Assembly (NCBI GenBank): GCA_026706565.1
Contig: JAPOYM010000098.1
Location: forward strand, 1-43,007
Reading direction: 5' to 3'
Source of the DNA: a bacterium
Lineage (GTDB): Bacteria > Actinomycetota > Acidimicrobiia > Acidimicrobiales > CATQHL01
DNA length: 43,007 bases
Positions 7,634 to 17,282 of this stretch are shown piece by piece; the first letter of the stretch is position 1, and each line of letters begins with the position of its first letter. The notes under the pieces are model-generated. The model ran no database searches. It had not been told where the DNA came from and was given only the letters and a program-made list of their open reading frames with translations. The position numbers were made by a program, and so were the translations under genes.

Positions 7634-9364
7634 TCATGTTCGGCGACCTCCTCGCCGCGGCGCGGGACCCCGATCGTGGGTGCCGGTGGCGACCCCGGCG
7701 GCCCGCAGTTCCACCTTGCGCACCTTCTCCGAGGGCGTCTTGGGGAGCGCGGCGACGAAACGCAGGTAGCGCGGGACGGCGAAGTAGGGCAGCCGGCGGT
7801 CGGCGTACTCCCATATCGCCGCGGCGGAGATCTCGACACCCGGCTCGGGCACGATGACGGCCAGCACCTCGTCCTCGCCCGCCTCCTCGTCGGCGGGGAC
7901 GGCGACCACCGCCACCTCGGCCACGGCGGGATGCGCCAGGAGGGCCTGCTCCACCTCGTAGGAGCTGATGTTCTCGCCGCGGCGGCGGATGGCGTCCTTC
8001 AGGCGGTCCACGAAGTAGTACCAGCCGTCGGCATCGCGCCGCAGCCCGTCGCCGGTGTGCCACCAGAGGTTGCGCCAGGCCTCCTGGGTCGCCTCGGGCA
8101 TGTTGTAGTAGCCGACCGACTGCGTCCAGGGACAGCGGGCGCGCACCACGAGCTCGCCCAGCTCGCCGACGGGGACCTCCTCGTCGGTCTCGGGGTCCAC
8201 GAGGCGAACGTCGAACCAGTCGCTGTTGGCGAGGCCGGCGGCGCCGGGGGGACGGTCCTCGCCGTAGGGGCTCAGGATCGCCATGCAGGTCTCGGTCAGC
8301 CCGAACACCTCCACGAACGCCTCGACGCCGAACCGCTGCTTGAACCCCTCGAGAATGCTGGAGGCCGTGGGGGCGGCGAAGATGCAGCGCAGGTCGTTGT
8401 CGGCGTCGTCGGGCCGTGCGGGCTGCTGCCAGACGAAGTCCATCATCACGCCGACGAAGTTGGTGACCGTGGCGCCGCTGTCGCGGATCTGGCGACCCCA
8501 GGCGCGGGCGCTGAACCGCTCCTGCAGGACGTAGCGGGCGCCGGCGATCAACGCCGGATGGGCGGCGAGGAAGTGGCTGTTGCCGTGGAACAACGGCCCG
8601 GCCGACATGTAGGTGTCGGCGTCGCTGAGCCGGGTGAGCGACACGCACTGGTCGGCGAAGAGGTGCATGTGGGCGTGCGGCATCATCACGCCCTTGGACA
8701 GGCCCGTCGTGCCCGAGGTGAAGAAGACCGACGCGAGGTCGGAATGGCGCACGGGGGGCAGTTCGAGGGCGGGCCCGCTCGGGTCGCCCGCTCCGCCGGC
8801 CGGAGAGTCGGGGCCGGGGTTCCCGACCGGGGCGGCCAGCAGTTCCTCCCACTCCGAGACCGCGAATCCCGCCTGTTGCAGGGTCGTGGCGGCGGCGTCC
8901 CGTGCGGCGGCGTCGCCTCCGGCCAGCCAGAAGCGTTCCACGCTGCGCACCGACTCGGCGCTCTCGGCGAAGCGCCCGGCATAGTCCGGATGGGTGACCA
9001 CCATGCGGGGCGTCACGGTTGAGGCCTGATGTTCCAGGAAACTGCCCCGGTAGGCGGTGTTGATGGGGACCTCGGCAATCCCCGCCAGCGAGGATCCCAG
9101 CCAGGCGAGCACGTAGGCCGAGCAGTTCGGCAGCATGATGAGCAGCCTGTCCCCCGGGACGCCCCCCGCCCCGAGCAGGCCGCGGGCGACCCGCTCGGCC
9201 AACTCGAGGGTCTCGGCGTAGGTGTAGGACTCACCGGTGAACGGGACGTCGAGGTAGATGCGATCGCCGTGCGTCTCGGCCCGGTGGCGCAGCACGTCGG
9301 GCGTGTTCCAGCGTCGCCGGTCGGCGAACGTCGGCTGGTAGTGGTCGTAGCTGCGGGGGGCCAT
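7634..9364 (-). CDS. AMP-dependent acyl-CoA synthetase/ligase (CaiC-like)
   Basis: 576 aa, FFTSGTTGLSKGVMMPH AMP-binding motif, WWHTGDGLRRDADGWYYFVDRLKDAIRRRGENISSYEVE. Confidence 0.9.
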   Translation of the reverse strand: MAPRSYDHYQPTFADRRRWNTPDVLRHRAETHGDRIYLDVPFTGESYTYAETLELAERVARGLLGAGGVPGDRLLIMLPNCSAYVLAWLGSSLAGIAEVPINTAYRGSFLEHQASTVTPRMVVTHPDYAGRFAESAESVRSVERFWLAGGDAAARDAAATTLQQAGFAVSEWEELLAAPVGNPGPDSPAGGAGDPSGPALELPPVRHSDLASVFFTSGTTGLSKGVMMPHAHMHLFADQCVSLTRLSDADTYMSAGPLFHGNSHFLAAHPALIAGARYVLQERFSARAWGRQIRDSGATVTNFVGVMMDFVWQQPARPDDADNDLRCIFAAPTASSILEGFKQRFGVEAFVEVFGLTETCMAILSPYGEDRPPGAAGLANSDWFDVRLVDPETDEEVPVGELGELVVRARCPWTQSVGYYNMPEATQEAWRNLWWHTGDGLRRDADGWYYFVDRLKDAIRRRGENISSYEVEQALLAHPAVAEVAVVAVPADEEAGEDEVLAVIVPEPGVEISAAAIWEYADRRLPYFAVPRYLRFVAALPKTPSEKVRKVELRAAGVATGTHDRGPAPRRGGRRT

Positions 9365-9467
9365 GGGGGTCGGTCTCCGGTGCCTCTCGTCGCCCCGGCG
9401 GCTCAGCGGGGACGTGGTTTCTGGGCTGTTGGTCGCCCGTCGGGCGCCGCGGCGGCCCCGGGCGGGC

Positions 9468-10238
9468 TCAGCGGGAGTCGCGCGGCGGGAACCGCGGTTT
9501 GCGCTTCTCCAGGAAGGCGTTGGCGCCTTCCAGCATGTCGGGCGAGCCGACGGCCTGCATCAGCATCCCCAGGCCGGCCTGCATGTTGTCGCGCAGCTGG
9601 TGCCACCACACGTTCGTGCTGATCTTGGCGATCTCCATGTAGCGCGCCGAGTGGGCGCAGATCTCGGCGCACCAGCGTTCCACCTCGCTGTCCAGCTCGT
9701 CGTGGGGCGCCACGGCGTTGATCCAGCCCAGCTCCAAGGCCTCGGCGGCGCTGTAGGGGCGGCACAGGTAGACCACTTCCTTGGCCTTCTTCTCGCCCAC
9801 GGTCATCGCCAGCAGGTTCGTGCCGCCGAGCACGGGCGCGCTGCCGACCTTCACGCCGGTCTGGCCGAAGCGGGCTCTCTCCGAGGCGATCGCCAGGTCG
9901 CACACCACAACCAGTTCGTTGCCGCCGCCGAAGGCGGGACCGTTCACCGCGGCGATGACGGGCATGGGCGCCGAGCGGATGGCGTCGAAGAGTTCCAGGC
10001 TGCCGGTGAACATGGCCCGCAGTTCCCAGAAGTCCGGCTCGGCCAGGTTCGCCAGGTAGCCGCCCGCGCAGAACGCCCGACCCTCGCCGGTGATCACAGC
10101 GACTCGGGCGTCGGCGTGCTCCCGCAGCCCCGCGATGATCTCGTCGATGGTCGTGCGGTCGTAGGCGTTGAGCCGTTCGGGGCGGTTCAGCCGCAGCCGA
10201 AGCACCTCGTCGCGGCGCTCGGTGATCACGTCGGCCAT
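9468..10238 (-). CDS. Enoyl-CoA hydratase/isomerase family (MenB/BadI-like crotonase)
   Basis: Start trimmed to MADVITERRDEVLRLRLNRPERLNAYD (ATG at 10238); FGQTGVKVGSAPVLGGTNLLAMTVGEKKAKEVVYLCRPYSAAEALELGWIN resembles MenB-type crotonases. Confidence 0.85.
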   Translation of the reverse strand: MADVITERRDEVLRLRLNRPERLNAYDRTTIDEIIAGLREHADARVAVITGEGRAFCAGGYLANLAEPDFWELRAMFTGSLELFDAIRSAPMPVIAAVNGPAFGGGNELVVVCDLAIASERARFGQTGVKVGSAPVLGGTNLLAMTVGEKKAKEVVYLCRPYSAAEALELGWINAVAPHDELDSEVERWCAEICAHSARYMEIAKISTNVWWHQLRDNMQAGLGMLMQAVGSPDMLEGANAFLEKRKPRFPPRDSR

Positions 10239-10407
10239 GGTGCTCTCGCTCCTCTCCCCCCGGTGCTCGCCGGGGCGCGCCATTCTGCCAGTGTTGCTCG
10301 CCGCCCCGGGCTCCGTTCTCGATTCAGGGCTCAGAGCATGAGCGGGTAGGCTCTGACCAGGCGCTTCGCAGTCGAATACGGCGGCGCGAATCGTGTCGCC
10401 GGTGCTT

Positions 10408-10523
10408 GGATCCCGGCTTTCGCCGGTGCGACGGGCCGGGGTGTCGGCGGCGTTGCTCAGCAATCACCTAGATTCCGGCGTCCGCCGGTGTGACGGGTCG
10501 GAGCGTCGGCGGTATTGCCCAGC
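10408..10523. repeat. Two degenerate copies of the CCGGC..GCCGG repeat in a divergent intergenic region
   Basis: GGATCCCGGCTTTCGCCGGTGCGACGGGCCGGGGTGTCGGCGGCGTTGCTCAGC (10408-) and AGATTCCGGCGTCCGCCGGTGTGACGGGTCGGAGCGTCGGCGGTATTGCCCAGC (10470-). Confidence 0.7.
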
Positions 10524-10591
10524 GGGCCGCTAGGCGCTCGGGGCGAGCCGGCGCGTCGACCCGTCGAGAGATCCAATGAGGAGGCCGGGCC

Positions 10592-11785
10592 GTGGCAGAC
10601 TTCGAGCTTCCCGGGCGTTATCGGGATTTGCGGGAAGAGGCGCTGGCGGTAGCGGCGGCGGTGGGGCCGTTCGCGGTGGAGGCCGACGAGAGCTCGGACC
10701 TGCACCGGCCCACGCTCGAGGCGCTCCGAGCCTCGGGGCTCTGCGACCTGATGGTGCCGGCGGCCTACGGCGGGCGCTTCGAGCGGGTGGACCCGCTGGC
10801 GGTCTGCGTGGTGCGCGAGGTGTTCATGAAGGCTTCGGCGCACCTCGACGCGCTGTTCGCCTTGCAGGGGATCGGCGGCTATGCCGTCTCCCGAGCCGGC
10901 ACGCCCAGCCAGTGCCGCCGGTGGCTGCCGAAGGTGGCCGCGGCCGAGGCCCTGGCGGCGCTGGCGTTGACCGAGCCCGAGGCCGGGTCGGACCTCAAGT
11001 CGATCACCACGGTCCTGCGGCCCGGCGAGGGCGGCGGCCTGGTGCTCGAGGGCCGCAAGTCGTTCATCTCCAACGCCCCGGTGGCGGACTTCTTCACTGC
11101 CCTGGTGCGGGAGCCGGCGCCCGCCGGAGCCCCCGGGGACGTCTACTCGCTGGTGCTGGTGCCGGCGGCGGCCGCGGGGGTGACCGTCTCGCCGTCGCCG
11201 GAGATCATCGCCCCGCATGTGCTCGGAGAGGTGCGTTTCGACGGGGTGCCGCTGGGTGCCGAGCACCGCCTCGGCCCGCCGGGGAGCGGTTTCCGCCACA
11301 CGCTGGCGACGCTGTCGGTGTTCCGCGCCACCGTGGCGGGCGCCGCGGTGGGGCTCATGCAGGGGGCGCTGGAGATCGCCGCCGCGCACACCGCCGAGCG
11401 TCGCCAGTTCGGGCGCCCGCTGGTGCGCCTCGGTCCGGTGGCCGCCCTGCTGGCCGACTCGTGGGCCGAGGTCGAGGCCGGACGCCTGCTGGCCTACCGG
11501 GCCGCCGAGGCCGCCCGAGACGACCCCGCCGGCAGCCTCGACTACTCGTCGCTGGCCAAGCTGGCCGCCACCGAGGCCGCCTGCCGGGTGGTGGACCGCT
11601 GCGTGCAGGTGATGGGCCGCTGGGGGCTCGTCCGGGGTTCCCGCATCGAGCAGTACTACCGCCAGGCCCGGCCCATGCGCATCTACGAGGGCGCCAGCGA
11701 GGTGCTGAGGCTGGGCATCGCCGCCCGGCTCTGTCGGGATATCGTCGGGCCCGCCGAGGCGGCGTCCCCCGAGGCGGCTCGCTGA
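10592..11785 (+). CDS. Acyl-CoA dehydrogenase
   Basis: 397 aa, GTG start; ALTEPEAGSDLKSITT, AAHTAERRQFGRPL, QVMGRWGLVRGSRIEQYYRQARPMRIYEGASEVLRLGIA. Confidence 0.92.
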   Translation: MADFELPGRYRDLREEALAVAAAVGPFAVEADESSDLHRPTLEALRASGLCDLMVPAAYGGRFERVDPLAVCVVREVFMKASAHLDALFALQGIGGYAVSRAGTPSQCRRWLPKVAAAEALAALALTEPEAGSDLKSITTVLRPGEGGGLVLEGRKSFISNAPVADFFTALVREPAPAGAPGDVYSLVLVPAAAAGVTVSPSPEIIAPHVLGEVRFDGVPLGAEHRLGPPGSGFRHTLATLSVFRATVAGAAVGLMQGALEIAAAHTAERRQFGRPLVRLGPVAALLADSWAEVEAGRLLAYRAAEAARDDPAGSLDYSSLAKLAATEAACRVVDRCVQVMGRWGLVRGSRIEQYYRQARPMRIYEGASEVLRLGIAARLCRDIVGPAEAASPEAAR

Positions 11786-11816
11786 GCGCACGACCGGAGG
11801 AGGCGACGCCGAGCCC

Positions 11817-12569
11817 ATGGACCTGCAGCTGACCGACACCGTGGCCGTCGTCACCGGCGCCAGCCGGGGCTTGGGGCGGGCCGCGGCGCAGGCCCTCGCC
11901 GACGAGGGCGCCCGGGTGGTGGCCGCGGCCCGCTCGACCGGCGACCTCGAGGAGCTGGCCGACGGCTCGGGCGGGCGCATTCACCCCGTGTACTGCGACA
12001 TGCGCCACGCCGGCGAGGCGGCGAGCCTCACAGCCGCGGCGCTCGAACGGTTCGGCCGGCTGGACTGCGTGGTCAACAACGCTGGTATAGCGCCCGCAGG
12101 AACGTTCCTGGAGCAAGACCTCGACGTGCTCGCCGAGGTGGTGGCGGTGAACGTCACCGCGCCCGCCGTGCTGGCGCAAGCCGCCGCCCGACACTTCGTA
12201 GCCGAAGGGGTCGCCGGCGCCATCATCAACATCGGTTCGACGTCCAGCCTCAAGGGCAAGCCGCTGCTGGCGGCCTACAGCGCCTCCAAGGGTGCGCTGG
12301 CCCGCCTCACCGAGGCGCTGGCGGCCGAGTGGGCCCGCTACGGCATCAGGGTGAACATGATCGCACCCGGCGCCTTCGCCACCGAGGCGCAAGCGCAGGT
12401 ATTGGCCGACGAGAAGACGCTCGCCGCTCGCCTGCGCAAGATCCCGATGCGCCGCATGGGCGAACCGGCCGAGTTGGGGCCGCTGGTGTGCTACCTGGCG
12501 TCGCCGCTGTCGGCGTTCGTCACTGGGTCGTGTTTCGTGATCGACGGCGGCGAGGTGTCCAAACTCTGA
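11817..12569 (+). CDS. SDR family oxidoreductase
   Basis: VVTGASRGLGRAAAQ, NNAG, YSASKGALARLTEALAAEW. Confidence 0.93.
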   Translation: MDLQLTDTVAVVTGASRGLGRAAAQALADEGARVVAAARSTGDLEELADGSGGRIHPVYCDMRHAGEAASLTAAALERFGRLDCVVNNAGIAPAGTFLEQDLDVLAEVVAVNVTAPAVLAQAAARHFVAEGVAGAIINIGSTSSLKGKPLLAAYSASKGALARLTEALAAEWARYGIRVNMIAPGAFATEAQAQVLADEKTLAARLRKIPMRRMGEPAELGPLVCYLASPLSAFVTGSCFVIDGGEVSKL

Positions 12570-12641
12570 CCGGCCGCTGTGGCCGGGTGTCCGCAGGCGG
12601 ACGCCTCGACGAACCGCTTCCCGTCACTCCGAGGAGGTCCC

Positions 12642-13382
12642 ATGCAAGCTGAGCCCGCCACTGCGACCGGCGCCGACCGGGGCGCCCTGGGCAGCGCCGC
12701 CTTGGCGAGCGGCCAGATCGACGCCGTCTCGCCCAAGTTCGCCGAAGGTCTCGCCCGGGTGCGCGAAGTGACCGACACCGACGGCGCCTGCCCCGCCTGG
12801 GCGAAGGCCCTGTACATGGCGGCTGCGGCGGCGGTGAAGGGCCACCGGCGCATGCTCACCGCGCAGATGGAGCGGTCGCGCAGCCTGGGCCTCGGGATCG
12901 AGGCGGCCCGCGGCGCCGCCCTGACGGTGCTGATCTCCCGCGGCGAGGCCGTCTACGCCACCTTCAACGCGGCCATCGACGAAGTGTTCGGCCACACCCT
13001 CGGGCCGCCCGACGCCGCGGCCTGCGAGTACCCGATCGACCGCCAAGGGTGCCTCGACTACTTCGAGGACTACTTCGGGTTCGTGCCCGACTACGTGGAG
13101 CTCATGGCCGACGACGCCCCCCGCGCGCTCGAGGGCTACGTGCTGATGCGGGAGTGGTCCCTAGCGGAGAACGTGCTCGGCGCCGGCCACGCCGAGTTGC
13201 TGCTGCTGACCATCAACGCGGCGGAGTTCTCGTCGCGGTTCGTACACGTCCACGCCAACGGCGCCCGCCGGGCGGGGTGCAGCGAAGCGCAGATCGTCGA
13301 GGCGGTCGTCTGCGCCATCCCCGTCTCCGGGGTGGCGTCGTGGCTGCCGGGCGCCGACGGCATCATGGAGGGCCGCCCGTGA
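12642..13382 (+). CDS. Carboxymuconolactone decarboxylase/AhpD-like two-domain protein
   Basis: ATG at 12642 preceded by GAGGAGG; two CMD-like helical halves (GIEAARGAALTVLISRGEAVYATFNAAIDEVFG; AELLLLTINAAEFSSRFVHVHANGARRAGCSEAQIVEAV). Confidence 0.65.
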   Translation: MQAEPATATGADRGALGSAALASGQIDAVSPKFAEGLARVREVTDTDGACPAWAKALYMAAAAAVKGHRRMLTAQMERSRSLGLGIEAARGAALTVLISRGEAVYATFNAAIDEVFGHTLGPPDAAACEYPIDRQGCLDYFEDYFGFVPDYVELMADDAPRALEGYVLMREWSLAENVLGAGHAELLLLTINAAEFSSRFVHVHANGARRAGCSEAQIVEAVVCAIPVSGVASWLPGADGIMEGRP

Positions 13383-14395
13383 GCGCCGCCGGCGGCCTCA
13401 TCGACGTACACGGCCACATCGTGCTGGAAGGGTCGATGGGCCGGGCGGGCGCCTGCGGCCCCGAGATCGGCCGCCACCCCGACGGCAGCCCGTGGTTCCG
13501 GGTCGGCAACTACCGGCTCGACGGCGTGGCCTACCGAGGGTCGCTGTTCATCGACGTGGACATGCGCCTCGCCGCCATGGACGCCGCGGGCATCAGGGTG
13601 CAGGCGCTGTCGCCGAACCCCCTCACCTACCTGCACTTCATCGACGCAGCCGCCGCGGTGGACTTCTGCCGGGCACACAACGACAGCCTGGCCGAGGTGG
13701 TGGCCGCCCATCCCGACCGCTTCGTGGGCCTCGGCGCCCTGCCCATGCAGGACATCGAGGCGGCCTGCGCCGAACTGCACCGCATCGTTGCCGACCTCGG
13801 GCTGCTCGGCGGCTACGTCGGCACCGACTTCGGGACGCCCCTGGACGCGCCCGCGATGGATGCGCTGTACGAGTCCTGCACCGAACTGGACGTGCCGCTG
13901 TTCCTGCATCCGACCCAGTCGGGCATCGACGGCCCGCTGCTGGACGGGCGCCTGCGCCGCTGGGACCTGGACCTCGTGCTGGAGTACTCCCTTGAGGAGG
14001 CGCTCGCGGCGGCGACGCTGATCTTCGGCGGGGTGCTGCGCCGCCACCCGGCGCTCGACGTGTGCCTCAGCCACGGGGGCGGGTCGCTGGCCCTGGCCTC
14101 CTCGAAGCTGGCGAAGCTGGCCGAGCGGCGGCCCGCCTCCCCGGAGTGGCTGAAACCCGAAGGCGTCTTCGGCCGCCAGCTCGACCGTCTCTGGTTCGAC
14201 TGCCACGTCACCGGGGCGCGCGAGTTCGCCTTCGTCACCGGCGCCCTGGGGACCGACCGGCTCGTGTACGGCACCAACTTCGGAGGCTGGGACCGGGGCG
14301 CCGGGCCCGACGTAGCCGACGTGGCCGACGCGCTCAACGACAATGCGGCCCGGCTCCTGCGGTTGGCCCAGCGGGTGCCCCGCCTGCTGAGCTAG
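13379..14395 (+). CDS. Amidohydrolase 2 family (ACMSD-like) protein
   Basis: GTG at 13379 overlapping upstream TGA; LIDVHGHIV, DRFVGLGALPMQD, PLFLHPTQSG, CLSHGGGSLAL, LVYGTNFGGWD. Confidence 0.85.
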   Translation: MSAAGGLIDVHGHIVLEGSMGRAGACGPEIGRHPDGSPWFRVGNYRLDGVAYRGSLFIDVDMRLAAMDAAGIRVQALSPNPLTYLHFIDAAAAVDFCRAHNDSLAEVVAAHPDRFVGLGALPMQDIEAACAELHRIVADLGLLGGYVGTDFGTPLDAPAMDALYESCTELDVPLFLHPTQSGIDGPLLDGRLRRWDLDLVLEYSLEEALAAATLIFGGVLRRHPALDVCLSHGGGSLALASSKLAKLAERRPASPEWLKPEGVFGRQLDRLWFDCHVTGAREFAFVTGALGTDRLVYGTNFGGWDRGAGPDVADVADALNDNAARLLRLAQRVPRLLS

Positions 14396-14426
14396 CCGCC
14401 GGTCCCGACCGCACAAGGAGCCGATC

Positions 14427-15299
14427 ATGGTCACAGAGGCGCCCCTGCTGGCGAACGAGGCGGATCACCCCCAGGAGGTCATCGCCACCCACGGCGACCG
14501 GCGGATCGTGGTCATGGACTCGGCCCGCTACGTGGACGCCCGCAACCGCGGCAGCGACGTGGTGGTGGCCGCCTCGTACCTGGGGGTGCTGCCCGCCCGG
14601 CTGATGGCGCCGCAGAAGCCCCGGGCGGTCATCGGCCACGACGGCGCCGTGGGCATGGACGGGGCGGGCATCGCCGGGCTCTGGTACCTCGAGGCGCTCG
14701 GCATCCCCGCCGCCACCGCCTCGGCGGCATCCTCGGAGTTGGGCAACGGCAGGGACCAGTACGCCTGCGGGGTGATTAGCCGGCTCAACATCTACGCCGA
14801 GCGCTGCGGCGTGACCGAGGGGATGACGGTGACCGAGGCCGCCCGGCTGCTGGCCTGCCACGACCCGGCTGGCGAGGTGGAGGTGGGCACGAAGATCCGC
14901 CGCGAGGTGATGGCCACTTCGCCCACCGGGCGGGAGTTGGTAGTGACCGACTCCATTGTGTTCGCCCAGCCAGCCGACTCCGCCAACGTGCTGGTCACCG
15001 CGGGCCACACCGGGCGCAGCGGCGCCGGCTTCCTGCTGGAGGTGTCGCCGCACGGCTTCATCTGCGCCGATGGGGGCCGCGCCAAGAACGACTCCGGCAT
15101 CGCCGGCCTGGCCGTCGTGGAGCAGCACGGCCTCGCCGGCGGCTCCTTCGACGCTTGGACGGCGCCCATCGGCGACGCCTTCAAGGCGTACGAGATCGGC
15201 AAGGTCGGCGCCTGCAACCGCTTGGCGGCGGCCCGGGGCGTCGAGGTGGGGATGGCGGTCTCGGACGCCGCCGCGGCGCTCCTGATGCACGAGGACTGA
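14427..15299 (+). CDS. Uncharacterised internally duplicated protein, paralogue 2
   Basis: 290 aa; same architecture as 6608..7516 (GVLPARLM...IAGLWYLEALGIPAA; NVLVTAGHTGRSG...GFICADGGR...DSGIAGL). Confidence 0.75.
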   Translation: MVTEAPLLANEADHPQEVIATHGDRRIVVMDSARYVDARNRGSDVVVAASYLGVLPARLMAPQKPRAVIGHDGAVGMDGAGIAGLWYLEALGIPAATASAASSELGNGRDQYACGVISRLNIYAERCGVTEGMTVTEAARLLACHDPAGEVEVGTKIRREVMATSPTGRELVVTDSIVFAQPADSANVLVTAGHTGRSGAGFLLEVSPHGFICADGGRAKNDSGIAGLAVVEQHGLAGGSFDAWTAPIGDAFKAYEIGKVGACNRLAAARGVEVGMAVSDAAAALLMHED

Positions 15300-15306
15300 G
15301 CCGCCG

Positions 15307-15732
15307 ATGCAGCCGCCGGACCGCGCCGACCGCGAGCTGACCGGCGAGTTCTGGGCGGGCGTGGACCGCGGCGAACTGCTGCGGCCCGTCTGCGGGCGCT
15401 GCGGGCGGAGCTTCTTCTGCCCCCAGGTGGTCTGCCCCCACTGCGCCGGCGCGCAGTGGAGCTACGAGCCGAGCGCCGGGCTCGGGGTGGTCTACAGCTT
15501 CACGGTGGTGCATCGGCCTCCCGAGCCGGCCTTCGAGGCGCCTTACGTGCTGGCCATCGTGGACGTGGCCGAGGGCTGGTCGCTGCTGACGTGGATCGTG
15601 GACTGCCCGGCCGACGAGGTGCGGATCGGGATGCAGGTGCAGGTGCGATTCGTGCCCGGACCCGACAGGGCGCTGCTGCCGGCGTTCGCGCCGCGCCCCG
15701 AATCCGCCGGTGCCGGCGAGGCGGCGGCATGA
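15307..15732 (+). CDS. Zn-ribbon/OB-fold (DUF35-like) acyl-CoA-associated protein
   Basis: CGRCGRSFFCPQVVCPHC rubredoxin-like zinc ribbon followed by OB-fold-like region; next to thiolase-like gene as is typical. Confidence 0.85.
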   Translation: MQPPDRADRELTGEFWAGVDRGELLRPVCGRCGRSFFCPQVVCPHCAGAQWSYEPSAGLGVVYSFTVVHRPPEPAFEAPYVLAIVDVAEGWSLLTWIVDCPADEVRIGMQVQVRFVPGPDRALLPAFAPRPESAGAGEAAA

Positions 15733-17282
15733 GCGTCGGCCTGGCCTTTCGGCGCAACGCGCTGCGTTACCCGGCCGAGACCGCGCTCTTCGACGTGGGC
15801 CCGCAGCGCCGCGACGTCACCTGGGCGGAGTTGGAGGAGCGGACCAACCGCATCGCCAACACCCTCTCCGGCGCGCTCGGCGTGGCGCCCGGCGACCGGG
15901 TGGCGCTGCTCGTGGCCAACCGCCCCGAGGTCGTCGAGGTGCTCGGCGGGACAACCAAGGCCGCCGCCGTCTACGTGGGGCTCAACTTCCGCCTCGGCCC
16001 CGCCGAACTCGACGCGATCATCGACAACGCCGAGCCGCGGCTGCTGCTCTGTGACACCGAGCATCTCCCACAGACCGCCGAAGTGGCCGAGAAGCACGGC
16101 CTCGAGGTGCTCGACATCGACGCCGAGCCGTACTGCTCCCTGGTGGCCGCTGGATCCTCGGCCTCACCGCCCCCGCTGCACGAGGTGCGATCCGATGATG
16201 ACTTCTGCATCGTCTACACCAGCGGCACCACCGGGCGGCCCAAGGGCGTGCTGTTCGACCACGCCCGGGTGCTGCAGCACGCCACCGTCGCGGCCCTGGA
16301 GTACGAGATCAGAAGCCGCAGCCGCTACCTGCTGCAGATCCCGCACAACTCCAGCGTCAACATCACCATCATCCCGACGCTGCTCATGGGCGCCGCCCTC
16401 GGATTCGGCGACAGCCGCAGCTTCGACCCCCGCCGTTTCGCTGAGACCGTGGACCGCCAGAGCGTCACCCATTCCTTCCTGGTGCCCACGCAGCTGATGC
16501 GCCTGCTGGACCGCCTCCCGCCGGCAGACGACGGCCTGCTGGGCGGGCTGGTGACGCTCGGCTACGGCGCCTCCCCGATCTCCCCGGAGCGCCTCGGCGA
16601 GCTGGTCGGGCGTTTCGGCAACGTCTTCAACCAGCTCTACGGCATGGCCGAGATCGCTTCCATCGGCACGATGCTGCGCAAGGAGGACCACCGTCGGGGT
16701 CTCACCGAACGTCCCGAGTTGCTGAGCTCGTGCGGCCAGCCGTCCTACGTCACCGCCGTGCGCGTGGTCGACCCCGACGGCGACGATGTGGCGCCGGGGG
16801 ACCGGGGCGAGGTCGTCTTCGGCGGTCCCTACGTCATGAATGGCTACTACCGCGACCCTCAGCGCACCGCCGAGTCGCTGCGCGGTGGCTGGATGCACTC
16901 CGGCGACGTGGCCACCGTCGACGACGAGGGCTTCGTCTACATCGTCGACCGGCTCAAGGACCTCATCATCCGCGGCGGGCTGAACATCGCCCCTACCGAG
17001 ATCGAGAAGGTGCTGTACCGCCACCCGACGGTCCTGGAGTGCTCGGTGGTGGGGGTGCCCGACGCCGACTGGGGCGAGGCCGTCGTGGCCGTCGTAGCGC
17101 TCAAGGACGGAGCGACCGCCGGCCCCGCCGAGCTGCGCGAGCACTGCCGCCGCTCGGAGCTCACCTCGATCAAGGTCCCCGAACGGGTCGAGCTGGTCGA
17201 TGCTCTGCCCCACAACGCTGTCGGGAAGATCGCCAAGGACGAGATCCGCAAACGCTACTGGGGCGAGGGGCGCCAGGTGTGA
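15729..17282 (+). CDS. AMP-dependent acyl-CoA synthetase/ligase
   Basis: Start trimmed to MSVGLAFRRNALRYPAETALFD (ATG 15729); IVYTSGTTGRPKGVLFDH, GWMHSGDVATVDDEGFVYIVDRLKDLIIRGGLNIAPTEIE. Confidence 0.92.
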   Translation: MSVGLAFRRNALRYPAETALFDVGPQRRDVTWAELEERTNRIANTLSGALGVAPGDRVALLVANRPEVVEVLGGTTKAAAVYVGLNFRLGPAELDAIIDNAEPRLLLCDTEHLPQTAEVAEKHGLEVLDIDAEPYCSLVAAGSSASPPPLHEVRSDDDFCIVYTSGTTGRPKGVLFDHARVLQHATVAALEYEIRSRSRYLLQIPHNSSVNITIIPTLLMGAALGFGDSRSFDPRRFAETVDRQSVTHSFLVPTQLMRLLDRLPPADDGLLGGLVTLGYGASPISPERLGELVGRFGNVFNQLYGMAEIASIGTMLRKEDHRRGLTERPELLSSCGQPSYVTAVRVVDPDGDDVAPGDRGEVVFGGPYVMNGYYRDPQRTAESLRGGWMHSGDVATVDDEGFVYIVDRLKDLIIRGGLNIAPTEIEKVLYRHPTVLECSVVGVPDADWGEAVVAVVALKDGATAGPAELREHCRRSELTSIKVPERVELVDALPHNAVGKIAKDEIRKRYWGEGRQV

